Made by a program: the position numbers and the translations under genes | Shown here: positions 9,354 through 17,431 of the stretch, piece after piece | Layout: each line of letters starts with the position of its first letter | Numbering within the stretch: the stretch's first letter is position 1 | Notes under the pieces: generated by a model | What the model saw: the letters and a program-made list of their open reading frames with translations, nothing else | Databases searched by the model: none | Told to the model about the DNA's origin: nothing | Assembly (NCBI RefSeq): GCF_001428385.1 | Contig: NZ_LMSK01000002.1 | Coordinates: forward strand, 216,704-280,703 | Length of the DNA stretch: 64,000 nucleotides | Origin: Rhodanobacter sp. Soil772 | Lineage (GTDB): Bacteria; Pseudomonadota; Gammaproteobacteria; Xanthomonadales; Rhodanobacteraceae | Direction of reading: 5' to 3'

Positions 9354-10274
9354 ATGCTGCGGCTGTACACCCACCCCGCCTGCCTGCGACATGACCCCGG
9401 CCCGGGCCACGCCGAGCGACCGGCGCGGCTGCACGCGGTGCTGCAGGCGCTGGACCACGACCGCTATGCCGCTCTCGATCGCATCGAGGCGCCGCCGGCC
9501 ACGCGCGAGCAGCTGTTGCGCGTGCACAGCGCCGCCCACGTCGAGGAGGTCCTGGTCGGTGCGCCGCCGGACGATATGCTCGCCCTGGACCAGGACACCG
9601 TGATGGGCCCCGGCTCGACCGAGGCAGCCCTGCGCGCGGCTGGCGCCGTGGTCGCCGCGGTCGATGCGGTGCTCGGCGGCACGACGCGGCGTGCGTTCTG
9701 CGCGGTGCGCCCGCCCGGCCACCACGCCACGCGCGACCGGGCGATGGGCTTCTGCCTGTTCAACAACATCGCGGTGGGCGCCGCCCACGCGCTGGTCGCG
9801 TACGGCCTGAAGCGGGTCGCGATCGCCGACTTCGACGTGCACCACGGCAACGGCACCCAAGCCATCTTCGAACGCGAGCCGCGCGTGCTGTTTGCCTCCA
9901 GCCACCAGTCGCCGTTGTACCCGGACAGCGGCCGCGAGGACGAACGCGGCGTGGGCAACATCGTCAACGGCACGTTGTCGCCCGGTGCCGGCTCGCATGA
10001 ATTCCGCGAACTGTGGGACAACGTGTTGCTGCCGCGACTGCATGCGTTCAAGCCGCAGTTGGTGCTGATCTCGGCCGGCTTCGACGCCCATCGCAACGAT
10101 CCGCTGGCCGACATCCGGCTGGGCCAGGAAGACTACGCGTGGATCACCGAACGCCTGGCGGCGCTGGCCGACGCGCACGCCAGCGGGCGGATGGTCTCCA
10201 CTCTGGAAGGCGGCTACGACCTGGCCGCACTGGCCGCCAGCGTGAGTGCGCACGTCAGTGCTCTCATCGCGTAA
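9354..10274 (+). CDS. Histone-deacetylase-family amidohydrolase
   Basis: Zinc-dependent deacetylase of the arginase/HDAC fold, 306 aa. The active-site His pair is in RPPGHHA (H123-H124). Zinc ligands are read as D161 and H163 (DFDVHHGNG) and D249 (HRNDP). Bacterial members include acetoin-utilisation AcuC, acetylpolyamine amidohydrolases and protein deacylases; sequence alone does not say which this is. It follows the adenosyltransferase by 9 bp and so shares its transcript, although a functional link with cobalamin is not evident. Confidence 0.88.
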   Translation: MLRLYTHPACLRHDPGPGHAERPARLHAVLQALDHDRYAALDRIEAPPATREQLLRVHSAAHVEEVLVGAPPDDMLALDQDTVMGPGSTEAALRAAGAVVAAVDAVLGGTTRRAFCAVRPPGHHATRDRAMGFCLFNNIAVGAAHALVAYGLKRVAIADFDVHHGNGTQAIFEREPRVLFASSHQSPLYPDSGREDERGVGNIVNGTLSPGAGSHEFRELWDNVLLPRLHAFKPQLVLISAGFDAHRNDPLADIRLGQEDYAWITERLAALADAHASGRMVSTLEGGYDLAALAASVSAHVSALIA

Positions 10275-10423
10275 AACCGTGCGCTGCACGCGACATTGCG
10301 CATCGAATTTCCCCGTTTAATGCTCGCCCATGCTGAATCCCGGCGTGCAGCGGGAAACGTTTATCTGCCGTCCGGGGGGTCTTTCTGCTAGCTTAACGAG
10401 CCTTCGAAGCCGGCAGATTCCCC

Positions 10424-12805
10424 GTGACGCCCAAGCTACCTCCACGCCGCCTGCTGGCGGTTGCTGCCGCCCTTGCCGTGTTCGGCGGCCAGGCCGACGC
10501 CAGCAACGCCCAGATCTCCCCCGCAAGTCCCGCGAACCCGACCGACCTGGCCTGTCCGCTGGGTTCGTTCCACTGTGCACCGCGCCCACTCAACTACGCG
10601 ATGTGCCGGCCCAATGCCCTGCTGGAGTTCTACGACCCCAGCCTGAGCAAGGACACCAGCCTGCGCGAAACCAGCCCGACCCAGGTGCAGGCGCAGCACG
10701 TGGACAGCTCCAACCAGTCGGTCTACCACCTGTCCGGTGAGGTGAAGCTGCAACGTGCCGACCAGCAGCTGCAGGCCGAGCGCATCGACTACAACAACGA
10801 GAACACCGACTACGACGCCCGCGGCAACGTGCGCTACCAGGAAGCCGGCCAGCTGCTGGCTGCCTCGCACATGCGCGGCAACACCGACGCCAGCCGCGGC
10901 ATCGCCGACGACGTGCGTTATCAGATGCTCGATGCGCGCGGCAACGGCGTGGCCAAACAGGGCCACATGCTGGACGCTCAGCACGCCCGTTATTCGATGG
11001 CCACGTATTCCACCTGCGACGTCGGTCACCACCTGTGGGAGTTCCGCGCCAAGTCGATCACCATCAACCAGGCCACCGGCGTCGGCGTGGCGCGCGGCGC
11101 CACCATGCGGCTCGGCAACGTGCCGTTCCTGTACTTGCCGTACTTCAGCTTCCCGGTCGACGACCGCCGCAAGAGCGGCTTCCTCTACCCGACCATCGGC
11201 CACACCGGCCGCTCGGGCTACGAGATCAGCACGCCGTACTACCTGAACCTGGCGCCGAACTACGACGCCACGCTGGACCCGCGCATCTACAGCGAGCGCG
11301 GCGCGATGCTGGCCGGCGAGTTCCGTTATCTGACGCCGGGCAGCCGCGGCCAGCTCAACGTGGAATACGTGCCGAACGACCACGGCGAGAGCGACGGCCT
11401 CACCGACACCCAGGGCGACTCGCGCTACCTGGTCAAGTTCTCCGATCGCACGCGGCTGTGGCAAGGCTGGCAGCTCGTGGGTTCGTACAACCACGCTTCG
11501 GACAGCAGCTACCTGTACGACTACGGCGATGCCTTGTCCCACGCCACGGTCTATACGCTGGGTTCCAATGCCGCGGTCGTGGGCGGCGGCAAGTGGTGGA
11601 ACGCCTCCTTCGGCGGCACCATCTACCAGAACGTGAATCCGTTCGTCACCGACCGCGGCCTGCCGTACAAGCAGCTGCCCTACGCGAAGTTCGGCATGGA
11701 CGTGCCGCTGTCGCGCTGGCTTGAATTCGGCATGGACACCTCGGCGGTGGCGTTCCGCAAGACCGGCTTCGTCGAAGGCCAGCGCGAGGATCTCTACCCC
11801 TACCTGGCCGCCGACTTCGGCACCTCCGCCTGGTTCGTGCGGCCGCGCCTCGCTTACCGCTACACCGCCTACCAGTTGGGCAGCGACTATCAGGATTACG
11901 GCTACCGCGGGTTGCTCGGCAGCGGCGCGACCACGCCGTTCGACCAGAAGTCGCCGAGCCGTTCGCTGCCGGTCGTCAGCCTCGACAGCGGGCTGGTGTT
12001 CGACCGCAGCACCACGCTGTTCGGCAGCAGCTACACGCAGACCCTGGAGCCGCGGCTGTTCTACCTGTACGTGCCGTACCGCAACCAGAACAACCTGCCG
12101 CTGTTCGATACCAACGTGATGTCGTTCGACTACTGGCAGCTGTTCTCGACCAACCAGTTCTCCGGTGCCGACCGGCAGATGGATGCGAACAATCTCACCG
12201 CGGCGCTCACCACCCGCCTGCTCGACGACAGCGGTGTCGAGCGGGTGTCGGCCAGCATCGGCCAGATCCACTATTTCAGCCCGCAGAAAGTGCTGGCCAC
12301 CGACTGGGTGCGCTCGGCCTACGTGGCCCAGCTCGACGTGCAGCTCAGCGACCGCTGGCGCCTGAACAGCGCCTACCAGTGGAGCCCGAACACCCGCCTC
12401 ACCGACATGGCGGCAGTGCAGTTGCAGCGGCGCCTGCGTACCGATGGCATCTTCAACTTCTCGTACCGCTACCGCCGCGGCCTGCTGGAACAATACAGCG
12501 CTTCCGTGGTCTACCCGGTGTCCGAACGCTGGCGGCTGGTGGGCTCATGGACTTATTCGGTGAAGGACCGCCAGAGCGTCGATGCGCTGGCGGGCGTGGA
12601 ATACGACAGCTGCTGCGTGTCGCTGCGGCTGGTCGGGCGCAGTTACGTGAACCAGAGCTACTACGGCTTCGGACCGGCTCCCACGGGCAGCAACCTCGAC
12701 CGGCGCGACAACGCCGTCCTGTTCGAGGTGGTTTTCAAGGGGCTGGGTTCCACCGGCGGCCAAATCGATCCACTGCTGCGCCGTGATATTCTCGGCTATC
12801 AATAA
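10424..12805 (+). CDS. lptD: LPS-assembly outer-membrane protein LptD
   Basis: Outer-membrane beta-barrel that, with LptE, inserts lipopolysaccharide into the outer leaflet. It has 793 aa: signal sequence (about 1-26), periplasmic OstA/LptA-like jellyroll (about 85-230) and a C-terminal barrel ending in a short tail. Cysteines suited to the required inter-domain disulfides are present: Cys198 in the jellyroll region, the adjacent pair Cys730-Cys731 near the C-terminus, and three N-terminal ones (44, 51, 61), more than in E. coli. The first usable start is GTG at 10424 with a weak ribosome site. It heads the lptD-surA-pdxA-rsmA-apaG-apaH operon. Confidence 0.95.
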   Translation: MTPKLPPRRLLAVAAALAVFGGQADASNAQISPASPANPTDLACPLGSFHCAPRPLNYAMCRPNALLEFYDPSLSKDTSLRETSPTQVQAQHVDSSNQSVYHLSGEVKLQRADQQLQAERIDYNNENTDYDARGNVRYQEAGQLLAASHMRGNTDASRGIADDVRYQMLDARGNGVAKQGHMLDAQHARYSMATYSTCDVGHHLWEFRAKSITINQATGVGVARGATMRLGNVPFLYLPYFSFPVDDRRKSGFLYPTIGHTGRSGYEISTPYYLNLAPNYDATLDPRIYSERGAMLAGEFRYLTPGSRGQLNVEYVPNDHGESDGLTDTQGDSRYLVKFSDRTRLWQGWQLVGSYNHASDSSYLYDYGDALSHATVYTLGSNAAVVGGGKWWNASFGGTIYQNVNPFVTDRGLPYKQLPYAKFGMDVPLSRWLEFGMDTSAVAFRKTGFVEGQREDLYPYLAADFGTSAWFVRPRLAYRYTAYQLGSDYQDYGYRGLLGSGATTPFDQKSPSRSLPVVSLDSGLVFDRSTTLFGSSYTQTLEPRLFYLYVPYRNQNNLPLFDTNVMSFDYWQLFSTNQFSGADRQMDANNLTAALTTRLLDDSGVERVSASIGQIHYFSPQKVLATDWVRSAYVAQLDVQLSDRWRLNSAYQWSPNTRLTDMAAVQLQRRLRTDGIFNFSYRYRRGLLEQYSASVVYPVSERWRLVGSWTYSVKDRQSVDALAGVEYDSCCVSLRLVGRSYVNQSYYGFGPAPTGSNLDRRDNAVLFEVVFKGLGSTGGQIDPLLRRDILGYQ

Positions 12806-12841
12806 ACGCACATTCGCCCCGGCGACCCAGGCTGTCCACTG

Positions 12842-14182
12842 ATGAAGCAATCCCTTGCATCTCTCCTGCTCGCGCTCGCGATCATGCTCCCCGCCCACGC
12901 CCAGCTGCTGACGCCGGCCGCGCCGGCCGGCCAGCCGCTGGACCGCATCGTGGCCGTGGTCAACGACGACGTGATCCTGCAGAGCGAGCTGAACGACGCC
13001 GTGCTTTCGGTGCAGCAGCAGTACGCCGGTCACACCGAGCAACTGCCGCCGATGAACGTGCTGCAGCAGCAGGTGCTCAACCGGCTGGTGCTGATGCGGC
13101 TGCAGATCCAGAAGGCGCAGGACCAGGGCATTCACGTGTCCGATGCCGACGTCGACCAGGCGATCCAGGGCGTGGCCCAGCAGAACAAGCTCAGCCCCGA
13201 GCAGCTGCGTGCCGAGGTGGAGCGCAGCGGCGCCAGCTTCGCCTCGTTCCGCGAGCAGCTGTCCGACCAGATCACCGTGCAACGGCTGCACCAGAGCGTG
13301 GTGCAGGACTCGGTCTCGATCACCGACAGCGAGATCGACAACCTGCTCAGCAGCCCGACCTACAAGGCCGGTGAAGTGCACCTGGCGCATATCCAGATCA
13401 GCATCCCCGGCGGCGCCGACGCGGCGGCGATCCAGGCCAGCCAGGCCAAGTCCGAGCAGGCGCTGGCGGCGATCCACGGCGGTATGGATTTCAACGCCGC
13501 CGCGATCCGCTACTCCGACGCGCCCGACGCGCTGGAGGGCGGCGACCTCGGCTGGCGCCGGCTGGACGAGATCCCGCCCGCGTTCGCCGACACCATCGCC
13601 TCGATGAAGCCCGGCGACGTCAGCCCGGCGTTGCGCGGCCCGACCGGCTTCCACATCCTCAAGCTGGTCGACCAGCGCCAGAGCAGCCGCAAGATGGTCA
13701 CCGAGCTGCACGCCCGGCAGATCCTGATCAAGCCGAGCGAACTGCTGACTCCGGCGCAGGCCGGGCAGAAGGCACAGGACCTGTACCACCGCATCGTCGA
13801 CAAGCACGAGGACTTCGCCACCCTGGCGAAGGAAAACTCCAAGGACGACACCACCGCCAACCTCGGCGGCGACATGGGCTGGTTCCCGCAGCAGGCGTGG
13901 GGCCAGACCATCGCCACGCAACTGGGCCAGCTGAAGGACAACGAGGTATCGCAGCCGTTCCAGAGCGAAGCCGGCTGGCATATCCTGCAGCGGCTCGGCG
14001 AGCGCCAGAGCGACCAGACCACGCAGATCGAACGTGACCAGGCGCGCCAGGCCATCGGCACGCGCAAGTCCGAACAAGCCTACGACGACTACCTGCGCGA
14101 CCTGCGCTCCAACGCCTACGTCGACATCCTGGTGCCCGAGCTGCGCGACGCGGACGACCAGGCTGCCGCCAGTTCGCCGTAA
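12842..14182 (+). CDS. surA: Periplasmic chaperone / peptidyl-prolyl isomerase SurA
   Basis: Escorts outer-membrane proteins, including LptD, through the periplasm. It has 446 aa. A signal peptide (1-20, ending PAHA) is followed by the SurA N-domain, which starts with the diagnostic DRIVAVVNDDVILQSEL. Two parvulin domains follow (about 175-280 and 285-390), each with a GGDLGW/GGDMGW motif and a GFHIL/GWHIL strand. The length is typical. It lies 36 bp after lptD, the same order as in E. coli, coupling the client to its chaperone. Confidence 0.96.
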   Translation: MKQSLASLLLALAIMLPAHAQLLTPAAPAGQPLDRIVAVVNDDVILQSELNDAVLSVQQQYAGHTEQLPPMNVLQQQVLNRLVLMRLQIQKAQDQGIHVSDADVDQAIQGVAQQNKLSPEQLRAEVERSGASFASFREQLSDQITVQRLHQSVVQDSVSITDSEIDNLLSSPTYKAGEVHLAHIQISIPGGADAAAIQASQAKSEQALAAIHGGMDFNAAAIRYSDAPDALEGGDLGWRRLDEIPPAFADTIASMKPGDVSPALRGPTGFHILKLVDQRQSSRKMVTELHARQILIKPSELLTPAQAGQKAQDLYHRIVDKHEDFATLAKENSKDDTTANLGGDMGWFPQQAWGQTIATQLGQLKDNEVSQPFQSEAGWHILQRLGERQSDQTTQIERDQARQAIGTRKSEQAYDDYLRDLRSNAYVDILVPELRDADDQAAASSP

Positions 14183-14197
14183 AGGCGGTTGGACGCC

Positions 14198-15202
14198 ATG
14201 CCACTGCCCCGGCTCGCGCTCACTGCGGGCGAGCCGGCGGGCATCGGCCCCGAACTGCTGATCCGCCTGGCCGCCACGCCGCTGGCCGCGAGTCTGGTGG
14301 CGATCACCGACCGCGCCGTGCTGCAGCGCGCGGCCTCACGCTGCGGCCTGGCCATCGAGCTGGTCGATGACGATGGCAGCACACAAGCTACGCGCCGTCC
14401 CGGCACGCTGCGCGTGCGCCACACCCCGCTGGCCATCGACGAAGTACCCGGCCAGCCCGACCCGCGCAACGCCCGGCACGTGCTGGACACGCTGGCCGAG
14501 GCCGCCGACGGCTGCATGGCCGGGCGTTACGACGCGGTGGTCACCGCGCCGCTGCAGAAATCCTCGATCAACGACGCCGGCATCCGTTTCAGCGGGCACA
14601 CCGAATTCTTCGCCGAACGCGCGCACGCCGACGTGGTGATGATGCTGGCCAGCCCGGAACTGCGGGTGGCGCTGGCCACCACCCACCTGCCGCTGGCGGC
14701 GGTATCGGCGGCGATCACGCCGGCTGCGCTGACCCGCACGCTGCGCATCGTGCATGCCGAGCTGCAGCGCAAGTTCGGCATCGCCGAGCCGCGCATCGCG
14801 GTGCTCGGCCTCAACCCGCATGCCGGCGAAGGCGGTCACCTCGGCCACGAGGAAATCGACACGCTGATCCCGGTATTGAACGCGTTGCGCGGCGAAGGCA
14901 TGCACCTGCTCGGCCCGCTGCCCGCCGACACCGCGTTCGTGCCGGCGCAGCGCGCGCGCTACGATGCGGTGCTGGCGATGTACCACGACCAGGCGCTGCC
15001 GGTGCTGAAGAGCGAGGCGTTCGACCGTACCGTGAACCTCACCCTCGGCCTGCCGTTCATCCGTACCTCGGTCGACCACGGCACCGCACTGGATCTCGCC
15101 GGTACCGGCACCGCCGACCCGGCCAGCCTGATCGCCGCGGCGAACATGGCGCTCACGCTGGTCCGGCGCAGAAACGAGCAGAGTGGAGAGAGAAATGAGT
15201 AA
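14198..15202 (+). CDS. pdxA: 4-hydroxythreonine-4-phosphate dehydrogenase PdxA
   Basis: Oxidises 4-phosphohydroxy-L-threonine in the DXP-dependent pyridoxal phosphate pathway. It has 334 aa when started at the ATG at 14198; a TTG nine bases upstream would add three residues but is less likely. The N-terminal LTAGEPAGIGPEL is characteristic, as are FSGHTEFFAE, LNPHAGEGGHLG and MYHDQALPVLK, which carry the metal-binding histidines. It lies 15 bp after surA in the conserved operon. Confidence 0.95.
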   Translation: MPLPRLALTAGEPAGIGPELLIRLAATPLAASLVAITDRAVLQRAASRCGLAIELVDDDGSTQATRRPGTLRVRHTPLAIDEVPGQPDPRNARHVLDTLAEAADGCMAGRYDAVVTAPLQKSSINDAGIRFSGHTEFFAERAHADVVMMLASPELRVALATTHLPLAAVSAAITPAALTRTLRIVHAELQRKFGIAEPRIAVLGLNPHAGEGGHLGHEEIDTLIPVLNALRGEGMHLLGPLPADTAFVPAQRARYDAVLAMYHDQALPVLKSEAFDRTVNLTLGLPFIRTSVDHGTALDLAGTGTADPASLIAAANMALTLVRRRNEQSGERNE

Positions 15203-15253
15203 AAGCGAAGACCGCCAACTCGTTTCTCACTTCTGCCCACTGACTCCTGCCCC

Positions 15254-16042
15254 ATGAACGCGCGCCCCAAGAAAAGCTTCGGCCAGCACTTCCTGCACGA
15301 CCGGCGTTACATCGACCGCATCGTCAGCGCGGTGGCGCCGCGGGCGGAGGATTTCGTGGTCGAGATCGGCCCCGGCGAAGGCGCGCTGACCCTGCCGCTG
15401 CTGGCCGCGGCCGGCAAGCTCACCGCGATCGAGCTGGACACCGACCTGATCCCCGCCCTGCAGGCGCGTGCCGCCACCGCGGGCGAGCTGCACATCATCC
15501 ACGCCGACGTGCTGAGGGTGGACTTCAGCGCGCTGGCGCACAGCCACGGCGTGCCGCGGCTGCGCATCGCCGGCAACCTGCCGTACTACATCTCCAGCCC
15601 GATCCTGTTCCATTGCCTCGATCACGCCGCGGCGATCCAGGACATGCACTTCATGCTGCAGAAGGAAGTGGTCGAGCGCATGGCCGCCGAGCCGGGCAGC
15701 AAGGTGTACGGCCGGCTGTCGGTGATGCTGCAGCTGGCGTGCCGGGTCGAGCCGCTGTTCGACGTGCCGCCGGAAGCATTCCGCCCGTCACCGAAGGTGG
15801 AATCCGCGGTGGTGCGATTGTTGCCGCTGCCGGCCGTCGAGCTGCACGATGCGCAGCCCGGGCACGTCTACGCCGTGGTCAAGGCCGCGTTCGGGCAGCG
15901 GCGCAAGACGCTGGCCAATGCGCTGAGGCAATTGCTCGACGCCGACGCGATCCGCCGCGCCGACGTCGATCCGAAAGCGCGCGCCGAAACCCTTGCCCCA
16001 GCCGACTTCGTGCGCCTGGCCAAGGTCTACGGCGCTCTCTGA
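15254..16042 (+). CDS. rsmA: 16S rRNA dimethyladenosine transferase RsmA (KsgA)
   Basis: Dimethylates A1518 and A1519 of 16S rRNA late in 30S assembly. It has 262 aa. The SAM-binding motif EIGPGEGALT is near residues 38-47, the acidic ELDTD strand end follows, and the catalytic NLPYYISSP is near 113-121. The start fits the family (NARPKKSFGQHFL). It is separated from pdxA by about 50 bp, still within the operon. Confidence 0.96.
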   Translation: MNARPKKSFGQHFLHDRRYIDRIVSAVAPRAEDFVVEIGPGEGALTLPLLAAAGKLTAIELDTDLIPALQARAATAGELHIIHADVLRVDFSALAHSHGVPRLRIAGNLPYYISSPILFHCLDHAAAIQDMHFMLQKEVVERMAAEPGSKVYGRLSVMLQLACRVEPLFDVPPEAFRPSPKVESAVVRLLPLPAVELHDAQPGHVYAVVKAAFGQRRKTLANALRQLLDADAIRRADVDPKARAETLAPADFVRLAKVYGAL

Positions 16043-16096
16043 CGAAGAAGCGGCGCCCGATCGTGGCCGCTTTGCCCCATTCGTGGCGACAGGCCT

Positions 16097-16102
16097 TACA
16101 AT
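16097..16102 (+). promoter_or_regulatory. Candidate -10 box (TACAAT) before apaG
   Basis: TACAAT ends 6 bp before the apaG ATG, with TTGCCC 19 bp upstream as a poor -35. It could drive apaG-apaH independently, from a leaderless start. Confidence 0.4.
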
Positions 16103-16108
16103 CCGGCC

Positions 16109-16492
16109 ATGACTGAAAAATCTTCCTACACGATCGACGTGCAGGTCGAAACCCGCTTCGTCCCCGACCAATCGAAGCCCGGTGACAATCGCTACGTTTT
16201 CGCCTACACCATAACCCTGCGCAACGCCGGCAAGATGCCCGCACGCCTGCTCACCCGCCGCTGGATGATCACCGACGCCAACGGCAAGGTGGAGGAAGTA
16301 ACCGGCGAAGGCGTGGTCGGCGAGCAGCCGTGGATGCGGCCCGGCGACGATTTCGAATACACCTCCGGCGCGGTGCTGGAAACCCCGGTCGGCACCATGG
16401 GCGGCAGCTACCAGATGCTGGCCGACGACGGTACGGAGTTCGACGCCCCCATCCCGACCTTCACCCTGTCCATTCCGCGTACGCTGCACTGA
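16109..16492 (+). CDS. apaG: ApaG family protein
   Basis: Small FN3-like beta-sandwich protein (127 aa) of unknown biochemical role, linked genetically with ApaH. The conserved core reads [11 protein letters not shown], then FAYTITLRN, then a [11 protein letters not shown] strand and a GVVGEQP...PG-D-F-YTSG loop. No Shine-Dalgarno is present upstream, and an internal promoter is possible (TACAAT at 16097). Confidence 0.95.
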   Translation: MTEKSSYTIDVQVETRFVPDQSKPGDNRYVFAYTITLRNAGKMPARLLTRRWMITDANGKVEEVTGEGVVGEQPWMRPGDDFEYTSGAVLETPVGTMGGSYQMLADDGTEFDAPIPTFTLSIPRTLH

Positions 16493-16507
16493 TGGCCCTG
16501 CGCTGAC

Positions 16508-17359
16508 ATGGCTACGTACGCGATCGGCGACGTGCAGGGCTGCTATCCCGAATTGCAACGCCTGCTCGACAAGCTGCGCTTCGACCCGGCGCAGGACCAG
16601 TTGTGGTTCTGCGGCGACCTGGTCAACCGCGGCGGCCAGTCGCTGGACACGCTGCGGCTGATCCACGGCCTGCGCGAGTCCAGCGTGGTCACCCTGGGCA
16701 ACCACGACCTCAGCCTGCTGGCGATCGCCCAGCGCCGGCCCGATGCGCAGGCGCGGGTGAATCCCGAACTGCGCGAAGTGCTGTTCGCCGACGACGCGCC
16801 GGTGCTGTTCGAATGGCTGCGCTCGCAGAAACTGCTGCACCACGACGAGCAGCTCAACTGGACGATGGTGCACGCCGGCCTCGCGCCGATGTGGACGCTG
16901 CGGCAGGCCCAGAGATCCGCCGAGGACGTCGAGCGCGAGCTGTCCAGTCCGCGTCATCCGCGCCTGCTGCGCAACCTGTTCGGCAACCGGCCGGCGGTAT
17001 GGTCCAGCCGGCTGCAAGGGCTGGACCGCCAGCGCGCCACCATCAACACGATGACCCGGATGCGCTACTGCGACGTCAACGGCCGCATCGACTTCGAGGC
17101 GAAGGGCGTCCCCGGCACTCAGAAGGCGGGGCTGTACCCGTGGTTCGAAGTGCCCGGCATGCGCCGGCGCGATACCCGCATCGTCTGCGGCCACTGGTCG
17201 GCGCTGGGCCGCTTCGCCGGACTCGGCGTGCACGCGATCGACACCGGCTGCGTCTGGGGCGGGCAACTCACCGCACTGCGGCTGGACGGCGAGGAGCCGC
17301 AGTACATCGCGGTCAACGCCGAACCGCATCGCAAGCGGCCGCCCGGCGCCGAGGACTGA
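16508..17359 (+). CDS. apaH: Symmetrical bis(5'-nucleosyl)-tetraphosphatase ApaH
   Basis: Cytoplasmic phosphatase that hydrolyses Ap4A and can remove Np4 caps from RNA. It has 283 aa. Metallophosphoesterase motifs are in order: IGDVQGCY (GD-x-x-G-C), FCGDLVNRG (GDLVNRG) and TLGNHD (GNHD), then histidines in MVHAGL and CGHWSALG. It is the last gene of the lptD operon and is followed by a strong hairpin terminator. Confidence 0.96.
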   Translation: MATYAIGDVQGCYPELQRLLDKLRFDPAQDQLWFCGDLVNRGGQSLDTLRLIHGLRESSVVTLGNHDLSLLAIAQRRPDAQARVNPELREVLFADDAPVLFEWLRSQKLLHHDEQLNWTMVHAGLAPMWTLRQAQRSAEDVERELSSPRHPRLLRNLFGNRPAVWSSRLQGLDRQRATINTMTRMRYCDVNGRIDFEAKGVPGTQKAGLYPWFEVPGMRRRDTRIVCGHWSALGRFAGLGVHAIDTGCVWGGQLTALRLDGEEPQYIAVNAEPHRKRPPGAED

Positions 17360-17384
17360 TTCACCGCGTATCGAATTCGCATTC

Positions 17385-17416
17385 ATGAAAAACCCCGCCG
17401 CAGCGGGGTTTTTCAT
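17385..17416. terminator. Bidirectional intrinsic terminator between apaH and secA
   Basis: Perfect 14-bp inverted repeat (ATGAAAAACCCCGC and its complement) around a 4-base loop. A-rich and T-rich flanks on both sides make it work for apaH (plus) and secA (minus), which converge here. Confidence 0.9.
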
Positions 17417-17431
17417 GACGGCCGGAATGGC

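Noticed and set aside
17385-17416. Small ORFs beginning MKNPAAAGFF at the apaH/secA junction
   Set aside because: They are translations of the palindromic terminator.
15788-17416. 542-codon minus-strand frame across rsmA-apaG-apaH
   Set aside because: Antisense to three well-identified genes and it starts in the terminator palindrome.
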